DNA from: Paenibacillus wynnii
Lineage (GTDB): Bacteria > Bacillota > Bacilli > Paenibacillales > Paenibacillaceae
Reading direction: 5' to 3'
Assembly: GCF_030812855.1 (NCBI RefSeq)
Contig: NZ_JAUSTK010000020.1
Location: forward strand, 1-64,000
DNA: 64,000 bases
Made by a program: the position numbers and the translations under genes. Of the stretch, positions 27,591-37,259 are shown in pieces. The notes beneath the pieces were generated by a model. That model saw only the letters and a program-made list of their open reading frames with translations, was not told the origin of the DNA and made no database searches. How positions within the stretch are numbered: position 1 is the first letter of the stretch; every line of letters starts with the position of its first letter.

Positions 27591-28896
27591 CTATAGGAAT
27601 AGATATTGTCTTGTCGTAGGTTTTAATATAGTGAAATCCGTCCAGTAGCAGGTGTTCCGGTTTCTTCATTGTGTTAAAGGAATACGTCTGCTCCCACAGG
27701 ATGTTACCGTTTTTCAGATCCCACGGTCGTGACAAAGAAATTGATGATACGGGAACTACGATATCACCAGATTGAACAGATAAATTTTTTGTTTCTAAGA
27801 TTGTAAACTGTTTCCTAGCAATAACGATATCATAACCTGCATCAGTTTTTGTGACGCTTCGGATCCATACCTTTTCATTGCCAATCGTGATGGATTGATT
27901 TGATGGTGAGGCTAGGGAGATGGGGTCTACCACTTTCTGATATCCGGCGAAATTTTCAAGTACAAGTTCAAGGGTCTCTATCTTGTCTGTCGGAAGCACA
28001 TCAAATTCAAGTTCAAATTCCGGGATGCCCTTTTCACCAAAACGATTTCCCATTCCCCATGATTTCACTTCTGTTCCATTCAAATAAAGGTTTGTTTTGC
28101 CTGGAAATATCGGGAGTTCCTCATTATCCATTTCATAATGTCCCTTCACGATGGTTGTAGTTGGTGAAGCCGTAATGGATTCAAAGTGGATAGTCCCCTG
28201 ATCGACAGGAATGGATTTTGAAATGTCCTCTTCTTTAAAAATACTCTTCATCGCTTTATTAGCTTCAAATTTGAAGGAGATCGGATGTGTTTCCAGCTCC
28301 CCATTATTCAGCCGCTCACTGATTGTAACTGTTAATGTTCTGGAGAATGGACTAACTGGCTCGAATCTATAATTTCCCTCGAAATGGGTTTCGGTTTTGC
28401 TATTGTCACCACTCCCTCCTCTTTGTTCTGAATCAGTCAAGAACCCTTTCATTTTACCAATGTCATAACGAAATAAACCATTGTCAGTAAAAACGGAGCC
28501 TGCTGGTCGATCAATAGTGTAATACATTAGCAATGCGTTATCGTCCGCAATAACCCCGTTAATGGTAATGACAGTGCCACTATCAAACGTTTTGCTTTTG
28601 TTGACATTTTGACCGTATCCTTTCTCTGCCACCTCAGAGAAGTTTAGAGAACTCAGCTCGATTTTATTAAATAACTTACCTCCGTAATAAGCAAATACTG
28701 GATACTGATAAGTTCCAACAATTAGAAGGAGTGCAGCGGCTGACGAAGCAACCCATGTCATCGCTCTATTTACTTTTCTTTTCTTAGTAGGAACATGCTC
28801 AAGCGCGTTTCGAAGTCTGCCTTCAAGTTCTAACGGAGCCTGCACGATATTCAAGGTCTGCTTGTGTTCCTGTATTCTCTCCTCGATCGTTTTCAT
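27577..28896 (-). CDS. DUF4179 membrane anti-sigma-type protein
   Basis: A 439-aa protein. A short cytoplasmic N-terminal part (1-45, RLRNALEHVPTKKRK) precedes one membrane helix (about 47-66, WVASSAAALLLIVGTYQY), then a large extracellular DUF4179-type domain. DUF4179 proteins are regularly encoded next to ECF sigma factors and are thought to hold them at the membrane. Its first 74 bases lie inside the sigma gene's 3' end, so translation is coupled. The signal sensed is unknown. Confidence 0.85.
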   Translation of the reverse strand: MKTIEERIQEHKQTLNIVQAPLELEGRLRNALEHVPTKKRKVNRAMTWVASSAAALLLIVGTYQYPVFAYYGGKLFNKIELSSLNFSEVAEKGYGQNVNKSKTFDSGTVITINGVIADDNALLMYYTIDRPAGSVFTDNGLFRYDIGKMKGFLTDSEQRGGSGDNSKTETHFEGNYRFEPVSPFSRTLTVTISERLNNGELETHPISFKFEANKAMKSIFKEEDISKSIPVDQGTIHFESITASPTTTIVKGHYEMDNEELPIFPGKTNLYLNGTEVKSWGMGNRFGEKGIPEFELEFDVLPTDKIETLELVLENFAGYQKVVDPISLASPSNQSITIGNEKVWIRSVTKTDAGYDIVIARKQFTILETKNLSVQSGDIVVPVSSISLSRPWDLKNGNILWEQTYSFNTMKKPEHLLLDGFHYIKTYDKTISIPIDDKK

Positions 28897-29425
28897 AACG
28901 ATTACCCCCGATCATGGCTTTCAGTTTTTGTTTGCCTTGCGAAATTCTTGATTTGATGGTGCCAACCGGTGCATCGGTCATATCCGCAATTGTCTGATAC
29001 GGAAGATCATGTACGTAACGAAGTTCAATCGCTTCCCGCTGTCGTGCATTCAGATGAGAGAGCAGCACCTGCATGTCCATCTCAGACTCCGTATTGCGAT
29101 ATGGATTATCATCAGTTAATGCAGCAAGTGATGGTTCTCGCTCGTCTTCCAGAGGAAGAAATCGTTCCTTTTTGCGGAGTAATGTTTTGCAACGATTGAC
29201 GAGAATGGTTTTGCTCCAACTGTAGAAAGCTTCCCCTTTTTGTAATTGATCCAGCTTGTCATAAAGCGTAAGAATCATGTCTTCCATGGCATCCATTGCG
29301 TCATGCTCATTTCTCATGTAGCTGTAGGCAAGACGATAATAAGCGTCCTGTTCGGTTATAATTAGTTGTAATAAAGCTTCCTTGTTGCCTTTTTGGGCTT
29401 GTTTGACAAGACGGCTTACATTCAT
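28823..29425 (-). CDS. ECF-type RNA polymerase sigma factor
   Basis: A 200-aa sigma factor. Region 2 lies at about 25-85 (YYRLAYSYMRNEHDAMDAMEDMILTLYDKL, SWSKTILVNRCKTLLR) and region 4 at about 115-165 (LNARQREAIELRYVHDLPYQTIADMTDAPVGTIKSRISQGKQKL). The last 25 residues overlap the anti-sigma gene. AAGGGG precedes the ATG. The pair forms a stress- or envelope-responsive switch; which promoters it reads cannot be deduced. Confidence 0.92.
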   Translation of the reverse strand: MNVSRLVKQAQKGNKEALLQLIITEQDAYYRLAYSYMRNEHDAMDAMEDMILTLYDKLDQLQKGEAFYSWSKTILVNRCKTLLRKKERFLPLEDEREPSLAALTDDNPYRNTESEMDMQVLLSHLNARQREAIELRYVHDLPYQTIADMTDAPVGTIKSRISQGKQKLKAMIGGNRYENDRGENTGTQADLEYRAGSVRT

Positions 29426-29760
29426 GTTCTCACCCCTTTCATAGATAAGAGATAGCAGAGGGTATTAAAGTTCATTATGTACAAAAAAATCTCCACACCC
29501 AAATCAGAGGGTGTCACCGTTTGGGTCTATAACTTTCAGGGTAGTTGAACAAACGATTCCATACATCACTATAAATGGGCTCACGTTAAGGGATTGTTGG
29601 TTTGAAATCATCCGAGGAGAGTAACGAAAGGGGAATTGGGAACTGTAGGAACGACAGCGGCCGGAAGTCCCAATATTCCCCGTAGTTAAACAGCTCCTTA
29701 AATATATGCCTTAAATTAGTAACAGGACTTTTCAGTGGCCTCCATTACAAGCAGTTAAGA
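29426..29760. other. 335-bp gene-free stretch
   Basis: No coding frame with a ribosome site is visible. A repeated motif, CACCCAAATCAGAGGGTGTCACC around 29499, could form an imperfect hairpin near the sigma promoter. The 29620-29720 part is GC-richer and has the look of decayed transposon-border DNA, but no terminal repeats were found. Confidence 0.4.
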
Positions 29761-30147
29761 TTATGAATCCTTGCCAGTAGTTCCTTTATAACGATGAGTA
29801 TGTGGTCTCATACCGCTTAGAGTTGTAACACCTTCGAAGTAATGAATGTGACTGCCACCGGGTATATCAATAGCCGGACCTGTGGTCCCTTGGATAACAT
29901 GGGTGTGCCCTTGATCTATTGATGTTACGGTGAAATATCGATGAACATGAGGGACGCCGCTTAGGGCAGGCTCGGTAACACTGGCATACTGATGAACGTG
30001 TCCGTCGTCATAAGAGGTGACACCAGAATAAGGGTGAACGTGAACAACAGGCCGACCGTCCCAAGATGTAATGAAAACACTATGGGAATGATTGTTCCCC
30101 GGGTCATTGGAATGAAGAAAGTATCCTTCAACTGGAATGTTATTCAT
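29761..30147 (-). CDS. YmaF-family histidine-rich protein
   Basis: A 128-aa protein built of about five repeats carrying HxHxY or HxHxF motifs (HVHPYSGVT, HVHQYASVT, HVHRYFTVT, HTHVIQGTT, HIHYFEGVT, HTHRYKGTT). It matches the YmaF family of Bacillus and Paenibacillus. The dense histidines suggest metal binding, possibly at the spore or cell surface; the function is not established. TAAAGGAG precedes the ATG by 10 bases. It is a single gene; the gap 30148-30390 upstream shows no other gene. Confidence 0.85.
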   Translation of the reverse strand: MNNIPVEGYFLHSNDPGNNHSHSVFITSWDGRPVVHVHPYSGVTSYDDGHVHQYASVTEPALSGVPHVHRYFTVTSIDQGHTHVIQGTTGPAIDIPGGSHIHYFEGVTTLSGMRPHTHRYKGTTGKDS

Positions 30148-30390
30148 TATAGCAGCTCCTTTATTATCGTTATGGGTTAATTTATGTCAACTGCCATGTT
30201 CCAGCTATAGGCGTACGTTGATTCTTTAGGCGAATTATACAATTGGATATTTGTGGCAAATGTAGTGATGATCAGCGATGACTAGTAGTGTATTATGGTG
30301 TTCTAGCTCAAAGTGCCAGCAAAAACAATTATCGGACTCGGCCTGCCTTATTGCACTCACCCATACCATTCAAATAGGTCATTTAAACAA

Positions 30391-30441
30391 GAAAACAGGC
30401 AAGGCCATCTCACATTGTGAGAGTCCTTGCCTGTTTTTTTT
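30391..30441 (-). terminator. Long terminator after the malate:quinone oxidoreductase gene
   Basis: AAACAGGCAAGG and CCTTGCCTGTTT form a 12-bp stem with a smaller inner stem (CTCACA/TGTGAG). T-runs occur on both strands, so it can stop transcription either way. It lies about 70 bases past the mqo stop. Confidence 0.85.
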
Positions 30442-30509
30442 AAGGGACTTTACCAGTAGCCTCCCATTGAGTAGGACGGCCTTCACACCTATGCCTTTTC
30501 AGAGACTTG

Positions 30510-32018
30510 TTAAGTATAGATTAGTTCTTTTTCGATTAGACCAAGCGTCTCTGCTGTTGAAGTATGAATTTTGTGCAAAAGCTCTGGATTTTCCATTAAT
30601 GACATACCATAAGAAGGAATCATTTCTTTAATTTTCGCTTCCCACTCTTTCATATGTTGCGGGAAGCATTTATTAATTACCTCAAGCATTACGTGAACAG
30701 CAGTTGAGGCACCTGGAGAAGCACCTAGCAAGGCAGCAATCGAGCCATCAGCGGCACAAATAACTTCTGTACCAAATTGAAGTGTACCTTTGCCGCCAAC
30801 ATCGGTATCTTTAATCACTTGTACACGTTGGCCCGCTACTACTAAGTCCCAATCCTCGATTTTGGCGTTAGGGATAAACTCGCGTAACTCTTCCATACGC
30901 TTTTCTTTCGATAACATAACTTGTTCGATCAGGTATTTTGTCAAAGACATGTTTTTTGCACCTGCCGTCAACATAGTTAAGAGATTATCGGGTTTAACGG
31001 AAGTTACCAAATCAAATATTGAACCGGTTTTTAAAAATTTTGGTGAGAAGCCGGCAAAAGGTCCAAATAACAATGACTTTTTATTGTCGATAAATCTTGT
31101 GTCTAGATGCGGGACAGACATGGGAGGTGCTCCAACCTTAGCTTTGCCGTATACTTTAGCATGATGCTGCTCTATGACATCTGGATTATTACACACCATA
31201 AATATACCGCTTACCGGAAATCCTCCAATATGTTTTCCTTCAGGAATACCGGACTTTTGAAGTAAATGTAAGCTTCCTCCCCCACCACCGATAAAGACAA
31301 ATTTTGCAGTATGGCGTTTAACGCTACCGCTTTCATTTCGCACATTCAATTCCCACGAGCCGTCGCTAGTGCGTTTGAGATTATCAACACTATGTTTGTA
31401 TTTGATATCGACGTTTTTACTCTTTAAGTGATCAAACAATATGCGGGTTAAAGCGCCAAAATTGACATCTGTTCCAGAGTCGATTTTTGTTGCCGCTATT
31501 GGTTCTTTCGATGGACGATTTTGTAAGATAAGTGGAATCCATTCCATCAGTTTTTCAGGGTCTTCGGAAAATTCCATCCCTTGAAACAAAGGATTACCGG
31601 ACATTGCTTCGAAACGTTTCTTTAAAAAAGTTACATCTTGTTCCCCCTGTACCATACTCATATGAGGCAATGGCATGATAAAGTCCTGCGGATTACGTAT
31701 CAGCTCGCTGTTAACAAGATAAGACCAAAACTGCATTGAAAGCTGAAACTGTTCATTAATTTGGATAGCCTTGCTAATATCTATAGATCCGTCTGATTTT
31801 TCGACAGTGTAGTTCAGCTCGCACAATGCCGCATGCCCTGTTCCTGCATTATTCCATTCGTTAGAGCTTTCCTCTCCTGCCTTTTCGAGCTTCTCAAACA
31901 CTGTAATTTCCCATTCCGGAACTAATTCTTTCAGAAATGTAACTAAAGTCGCACTCATAATTCCGGCACCAATTAAGATGACGTCTGTTGTAGTTTCTCT
32001 GTTACTCATTGTCACCAT
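30510..32018 (-). CDS. mqo: Malate:quinone oxidoreductase
   Basis: A 502-aa flavoprotein oxidising malate to oxaloacetate with electrons passed to menaquinone. The FAD-binding [17 protein letters not shown] is at about 14-30. [19 protein letters not shown] is the typical Mqo segment, and [19 protein letters not shown] and [18 protein letters not shown] follow in order. The length is standard. Two ATGs, at 32018 and 32009, are possible starts. It is monocistronic with its own terminator; the LysR gene upstream (32139) reads in the same direction and may or may not regulate it. Confidence 0.93.
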   Translation of the reverse strand: MVTMSNRETTTDVILIGAGIMSATLVTFLKELVPEWEITVFEKLEKAGEESSNEWNNAGTGHAALCELNYTVEKSDGSIDISKAIQINEQFQLSMQFWSYLVNSELIRNPQDFIMPLPHMSMVQGEQDVTFLKKRFEAMSGNPLFQGMEFSEDPEKLMEWIPLILQNRPSKEPIAATKIDSGTDVNFGALTRILFDHLKSKNVDIKYKHSVDNLKRTSDGSWELNVRNESGSVKRHTAKFVFIGGGGGSLHLLQKSGIPEGKHIGGFPVSGIFMVCNNPDVIEQHHAKVYGKAKVGAPPMSVPHLDTRFIDNKKSLLFGPFAGFSPKFLKTGSIFDLVTSVKPDNLLTMLTAGAKNMSLTKYLIEQVMLSKEKRMEELREFIPNAKIEDWDLVVAGQRVQVIKDTDVGGKGTLQFGTEVICAADGSIAALLGASPGASTAVHVMLEVINKCFPQHMKEWEAKIKEMIPSYGMSLMENPELLHKIHTSTAETLGLIEKELIYT

Positions 32019-32138
32019 CCTTAAACCCTGAAATTGCAGAAAGGATGTAAGCGCTCTTGCTTAGGCGCGTCACACACCTTCTCTATTTCAATTATAACTA
32101 TATCATGGTGTATTACAATTATTTAAATATTAAAATAT

Positions 32139-33017
32139 CTATTTGGATATCTCCCCAAAATATTCTACAACGACCTCACGGAATTCCAGAGCAGCCCGCG
32201 AAATGTACCGATTCCTGTGCCATAATAAAGCTATCTCTCTTACCAATTCGTGATTCTCTACTTGGAGATATTTGATATTTTCCCGTGAATACCTTGCCGT
32301 GCTTGGTATGAAAGCTATGCCAATTTCGGATTCCACAAGACTGCTTAGCCTTGCAGGTTCATCCCCCTCATACACATATTTAGGTACAAATCCAGCTGAT
32401 TTGCATACTGAGTCCACTAAATCGCGTGTACCGTAGCCTCTCTTTACACCTACAAACCATTCATCCCTTAGTTCTGACAAGGATACGCTACTTCGGTCTG
32501 CCAGCCGATGTCCCATTGGAACAGCTACAAGAATGGTGTCGATGAACACGATTTGACATTCAATGTCATCCCCTTGTATAGGAGGTGAGGACAAGCAGAA
32601 ATCGACCTCTCCTCTATGAAGAAGCGTAACCATTTCCTGCGTTTTCAGCATTTGCACATGAAATTGGATAAGAGGCCGTTTTTTTCGAAACTCTCGAAGA
32701 ATATTGGGTAACGTGCTTGCGGTGGTCACCGCCAATTCGAGTGTTCCATGTTCCGGGCTGGATAAATCGTTAATCTCCTGCTTCCCCTGTTCCAACTCAA
32801 ACAAAGCCCTTTCTGCACGGCGAAGGAATCTGCTTCCGAACTCATTCAATCGTAGCTTCCGCCCTATTCGATCGAATAGAGGGACCCCTAAATCCTCTTC
32901 CAAGCGTTGAATCGTTTTGCTTAGTGATGATTGAGTAACGTGCAGACTTCCCGCAGCTTCGGTCACATGTTCCAAACGAGCTACCTCGAGAAAATATTTC
33001 AGTTGTAGAAGTTCCAT
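32139..33017 (-). CDS. LysR-family transcriptional regulator
   Basis: A 292-aa LysR regulator. The HTH lies at about 15-45 (HVTEAAGSLHVTQSSLSKTIQRLEEDLG), then a substrate-binding region. The start at 33017 is favoured because GGAGG stands six bases before that ATG; the ATG at 33023 abuts it. It is divergent from a DHA2 MFS exporter (33131) with 113 bases between, the usual layout for a regulator and its target. Confidence 0.9.
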   Translation of the reverse strand: MELLQLKYFLEVARLEHVTEAAGSLHVTQSSLSKTIQRLEEDLGVPLFDRIGRKLRLNEFGSRFLRRAERALFELEQGKQEINDLSSPEHGTLELAVTTASTLPNILREFRKKRPLIQFHVQMLKTQEMVTLLHRGEVDFCLSSPPIQGDDIECQIVFIDTILVAVPMGHRLADRSSVSLSELRDEWFVGVKRGYGTRDLVDSVCKSAGFVPKYVYEGDEPARLSSLVESEIGIAFIPSTARYSRENIKYLQVENHELVREIALLWHRNRYISRAALEFREVVVEYFGEISK

Positions 33018-33130
33018 TTGCATCCTCCGTTCATTCCCTCAAGTCAATGAAATCATAACATAGAATGCGTTGGAATAAATAATCAATTTCTAGTACGATG
33101 ACATTAATAAGCTATTTGGGGGGATCAAAA

Positions 33131-34540
33131 ATGAGTGTTCGCAGCAGGTGGTTGATGATTTCCGTTGGACTGGGGGTACTATTAAACCCACTTAATTCAT
33201 CGATGATTTCTGTTGCTATTGCAAGGCTGCAAAATGTGTACCGCCTTGACTATACAGTAGTTTCCTGGATTATTTTTTCTTTCTACATTGCAAGTAGCGT
33301 CGCTCAACCTGTCATGGGGAAAGCCAGTGATTTATTCGGTCGCAAGAAGATATTTCTTACCGGGCTTGTTGTTTCCTTCGTTGCATCATTATTAGCGCCA
33401 CTATCACCAAACTTTGGATGGCTCATCGTGTTCCGCATTGTGCAATCCATCGGAACAAGCATGATTGTGTCAGTTGGAATGGCCATTGTGCGAATTCATA
33501 TTACGGAGAAACAGGCAACTGCACTATCAGTTTTATCTATATTCCTATCCGGAGCGGCAGCAATTGGACCCTTTATTGGCGGGGTTTTGATTCACTGGTG
33601 GGATTGGCCTGCTATCTTTTTTGTCAATATTCCATTCGTGGTTACGAGCTTTCTATTAGCTTGGAGGAATATTCCCAAGGACGAACTGCCAACATCTGTT
33701 GCACGGGGCATGTCCTTTCGTAAATGGTTTGATTTGATAGATGCGTCAGGGGTCCTGCTCTTCACAGTAGGTCTGGTTGCCTTGCTCGTTGGAGTACTGT
33801 CAGCAAAATCTTTTGGGCATGTCTCATTTGGGCATGTCATTGTCGGATTGATAGGCCTCTTTTCACTGGGGGTTTTCGTACGACATGAGTTAAAGGCGAC
33901 GTCACCCTTTATTCCTTTACGCACATTCGCAAAATATCCTGCGATGACTTGGGTCAATGTCGAATTCATACTCGTAAACTTACTTTTTTACTCCATTTTT
34001 TTCGGGCTTCCGTCCTACTTGCAGATGGTACGTCATGTCAGCGAATTCCATACTGGGATTCTCATGCTAAGCTTGGGTTTGTGCTCGCTTGTTGTTTCTC
34101 CAATAGCAGGAATATGGATAGATAAATCAGGACCTCGGCCAGCATTGCTGTTATCCGGAATACTGATGACACTTGGGTCAGTATGGATAGTGACATTAAA
34201 TGAAACTTCACCGGTTATCAGTGTGTGTTTGGCGTTAGCTGCATTCGGTGTTAGCAACGGGTTGAACAATGTCGGAATGCAAACAGCCTTGTTCAAAAGT
34301 TCTCCAAAAGAGATTATCGGTGTAGCATCTGGAGTATTTATGACATCGAGATACCTGGGAACCATTCTCTCATCTTTGTTGCTAAGTATTGTAATGGGTG
34401 ATAAGTTCAGCTCCGGGGGATTTCGATTGCTTGGGGCTATCCTCTCGGTAATTGCATTGTCCTTGGTATTCATGAGTTGGCGGCGCGCAGAGTCAGGGCA
34501 ATTGGACACTAATTCAGCTGTGCACCACACAAAAAAATAA
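33131..34540 (+). CDS. DHA2-type MFS multidrug exporter
   Basis: A 469-aa membrane protein with about 14 helices, DHA2 family of drug:proton antiporters. Motif A GKASDLFGRKKIF and motif C-like GPFIGGVLIHWWDWPAIFFVNIPF are present. The ATG at 33131 follows GGGGGGATC; an earlier in-frame start is not supported. The divergent LysR protein probably controls it. It ends in a small hairpin terminator (AACCCC-TAT-GGGGTT, 34539-34553). Substrate unknown. Confidence 0.88.
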   Translation: MSVRSRWLMISVGLGVLLNPLNSSMISVAIARLQNVYRLDYTVVSWIIFSFYIASSVAQPVMGKASDLFGRKKIFLTGLVVSFVASLLAPLSPNFGWLIVFRIVQSIGTSMIVSVGMAIVRIHITEKQATALSVLSIFLSGAAAIGPFIGGVLIHWWDWPAIFFVNIPFVVTSFLLAWRNIPKDELPTSVARGMSFRKWFDLIDASGVLLFTVGLVALLVGVLSAKSFGHVSFGHVIVGLIGLFSLGVFVRHELKATSPFIPLRTFAKYPAMTWVNVEFILVNLLFYSIFFGLPSYLQMVRHVSEFHTGILMLSLGLCSLVVSPIAGIWIDKSGPRPALLLSGILMTLGSVWIVTLNETSPVISVCLALAAFGVSNGLNNVGMQTALFKSSPKEIIGVASGVFMTSRYLGTILSSLLLSIVMGDKFSSGGFRLLGAILSVIALSLVFMSWRRAESGQLDTNSAVHHTKK

Positions 34541-34560
34541 CCCCTATGGGGTTTTATCTT
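34539..34560 (+). terminator. Short terminator after the DHA2 exporter
   Basis: AACCCC-TAT-GGGGTT followed by TTATCTT, overlapping the stop codon of the MFS gene. Confidence 0.55.
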
Positions 34561-34699
34561 AACAATCTAAGTCCGCTTAAGATCTGGGATTGAGTGATGT
34601 TATTTAAAACAAAAAAACGACTCCGTCATAAGAGGAAGCCGCTTTTGGTGTAGAAATTTGCGATTGTAATTCAAATGGCTAAGCCTTCTGATTTTTTAA

Positions 34700-37087
34700 T
34701 TAGCGATCTCGACTAACAATATAGTTCAATAGATGCTTCAGAAAAGCAGTATTATGGGACATTTTATTCAACGTTTCTATGGCAAGGCAATAGTGTTCCC
34801 ACATCTCTTTTCTGGCCCCTTCCTGACCAAGGATGGCTACAAAAGTTGAACTGTTGTTCTCGACATCCTTCTGGGTGGGTTTGCCAAGTACGAGCAGATC
34901 TCCTTCCAAATCAAGCAAATCATCCTTAATCTGAAAAGCAATGCCCGCATGGTAGGCGAATTTCTTCAAAGCTTCGATTTCCGGCGCCTTAACCTGAGCT
35001 AGAATGGCAGGCATTACCAGAGAGGCCTCAAATGCAGTTCCTGTTTTGTAAAAGCAGATCATATTCAATTGCTCGAGTGTTAATGCTTTTCCTTTGGAAT
35101 GCAAATCCATCGCCTGTCCCATACATGTATCTTCTGCCTTTTGGGCCGAATATTGCATTAAGGTTAACACGGTTTTAGCATCAAACGAGTGAAGTGACGT
35201 CTGTTCTTCAATCCCCTTTTGAATTAAAAATAGACCGGTTAACTCCGCCGTGGCGCTATTGTAAACTTGATGCAGAGTTGGACGTCCTCTTCGGGTAGAG
35301 GCATTATCTTGGGATGGCAAATCATCGAAGATTAGAGATGCAGTATGCAAATATTCCAATGATCTCAAAAGCGGCACTATTGCCGATGGCTGTAATCCAT
35401 ATTCGTTCACACCCATGACCCAAGCCAATAATGGTCGTATACGCTTCCCGTCTCCTTCGAGACTGTAATTGGCAGCATCAATAAGCGTATCTTTTATCGG
35501 TGAAATCCCGTTAGCTTTGATAATCTGCAATTCGTTGTTGATCTGTTGGCGGACATTTTTGATCGTGTCTTGAAAATCTTCCTTTTCCTTCTGGTTGTTC
35601 TTTAGAATGGTAACCATCTGGTCCCGAAGCAGTTTGTCGAAGAAATCCACATCATCCGCTTTTTGAACCATATATTGCACAAGACGATTGAATTCCGGGT
35701 TACCGGCAGCAAAGATCCCCATAATTTCGTTATACTTTTCAGGACCTAAACGTGCTTTACAGCGTTTGAGACCGTTGATTGCGCGATCTAAAATCACCTC
35801 ACGCGTCTTGGCATCAGACTGATACACATTATGAATTAGATGAGAAATTACTGCCCAGTATAATTCAAATGGGTTGATCAGATCTGAACGCAGATCATGG
35901 TATTTCAAATAATAAGTATATGGTGTAACAGCACCGTCATTCATATCGTCAAACATATCCGCAAAATCGTCTGCGAGCTGATTGTAAATACCATATAAGA
36001 ATGTTCGCTGATCAAAACCCTCATCCAAAGGTGCACTGATTACGGAACGGACAATCAATCGGGAAGAAGAGGATTTCAGTATGATAGGTATATAAAGTTC
36101 CTCATTGGTATAGTTCTTGTTCGATAAATCTTTAACACGGTCTATATCTTGGGAATGAAAAAAAACATAGGACTGCTCGAAGAAAGTTTCCTGTGTATCC
36201 GCCCGCTGATGTTCTTTAATATACTCAAAAGCATCCCGGAGTTCTGAATGCACGTATTGTATTATTTCCATGTTATTACTTCCGCCCCAGCCACTGAGCT
36301 CTGGTACAATTCCCGTGAGAAGCGCGGTACGTATCATATTGGAATAAAGTTCTTTCTCTTCGTCGGTTAAGACCCCGGAATCCAGAAGATCGTCAATGAA
36401 CGGATAGGTTAGACCGTATGAATAACCAAGTCTGATGGCTTCATCAAGCCTTTGGGCCCGTTCTGCAGACGATATTTCATCGTCCATCTCTTCAACCACA
36501 TGCATGATAACTCCGATGATGATTTTGATCAGCTTGCGCTGGGCATGCTCGGCATTCATTTCTTTTGGAATATTGGCAGAGACGTCCTTGAGTTTATCGA
36601 TCAGCCATATTACAGCGGATTCTATACTTTCCTTCTGAGCCCATCGGTACAACCCAGCTAAACTCAATTGCTCGGATTGGCCACCACCTTTTGTTACGGT
36701 GGAACTAGTCAAGTGATTTTTGATGTCAGCAACTGCACGCTGAATCCGGGTCTGAGTGTCAGGAGAATCCAGAGCCTTGCCTAGATCCCTCATGTAAATA
36801 TAGCTGATGCTGCGATCTAAGTAATCATCAAGTTTACCTGTGTGATCCAGCCACCCTATGTATCTTCGATAATCCTGAGAATCAGGTTTTCTGGTTCCCC
36901 TCGAAAACAATGATAGCCATGAACGTTTGTTAATATGGTTCCTTTTCCACAATTGAAAATCTTCTGTCAGTGTAGGCACATAAGTCTTCTCCATAACCTG
37001 CATATAAAGGGATGCAAAATACTGAGCCGCCTTCTGCTCAGCCTGTCGATACCATGTATCGGCTTGATCTGTATATTCACTTTTCAT
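34700..37087 (-). CDS. Polyprenyl synthetase with a ~510-residue extra N-terminal region
   Basis: A 795-aa protein. Residues about 515-795 are a standard trans-isoprenyl diphosphate synthase: GDGKRIRP (545-552), first Asp-rich motif DDLPSQD (588-594), RRGRPTLH, and second motif DDLLD (722-726). The N-terminal 510 residues are all-helical, with IDDLLD at 231-236, QLADDFADMFDD at 370-381 (same spacing as QIKDDLLD of the catalytic domain) and MDDE at 202-204. Normal enzymes of this family have about 300 residues. It is monocistronic, flanked by the DHA2 exporter and an ABC-F gene. One candidate role is making and then processing a prenyl diphosphate; product unknown. Confidence 0.85.
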   Translation of the reverse strand: MKSEYTDQADTWYRQAEQKAAQYFASLYMQVMEKTYVPTLTEDFQLWKRNHINKRSWLSLFSRGTRKPDSQDYRRYIGWLDHTGKLDDYLDRSISYIYMRDLGKALDSPDTQTRIQRAVADIKNHLTSSTVTKGGGQSEQLSLAGLYRWAQKESIESAVIWLIDKLKDVSANIPKEMNAEHAQRKLIKIIIGVIMHVVEEMDDEISSAERAQRLDEAIRLGYSYGLTYPFIDDLLDSGVLTDEEKELYSNMIRTALLTGIVPELSGWGGSNNMEIIQYVHSELRDAFEYIKEHQRADTQETFFEQSYVFFHSQDIDRVKDLSNKNYTNEELYIPIILKSSSSRLIVRSVISAPLDEGFDQRTFLYGIYNQLADDFADMFDDMNDGAVTPYTYYLKYHDLRSDLINPFELYWAVISHLIHNVYQSDAKTREVILDRAINGLKRCKARLGPEKYNEIMGIFAAGNPEFNRLVQYMVQKADDVDFFDKLLRDQMVTILKNNQKEKEDFQDTIKNVRQQINNELQIIKANGISPIKDTLIDAANYSLEGDGKRIRPLLAWVMGVNEYGLQPSAIVPLLRSLEYLHTASLIFDDLPSQDNASTRRGRPTLHQVYNSATAELTGLFLIQKGIEEQTSLHSFDAKTVLTLMQYSAQKAEDTCMGQAMDLHSKGKALTLEQLNMICFYKTGTAFEASLVMPAILAQVKAPEIEALKKFAYHAGIAFQIKDDLLDLEGDLLVLGKPTQKDVENNSSTFVAILGQEGARKEMWEHYCLAIETLNKMSHNTAFLKHLLNYIVSRDR

Positions 37088-37220
37088 ATGATGGATTACC
37101 TCAACTTCTGTTTTTGTTAAACATATATGATCCTATTCACAACATAATACGGGAAAATATCACTGGGGTTACGAAAAGGATCGAACAACTTCTTCTCCTA
37201 AAGATAACAGAGAAAATACA

Positions 37221-37248
37221 AAAAAGCGCCAGTTAATTGGCGCTTTTT
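37221..37248 (-). terminator. Bidirectional terminator after the ABC-F gene
   Basis: AAAAAGCGCCA-GTTAAT-TGGCGCTTTTT, perfect 11-bp stem with T-runs on both strands, 12 bases past the ABC-F stop. Confidence 0.9.
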
Positions 37249-37259
37249 CAAAGTAAATC

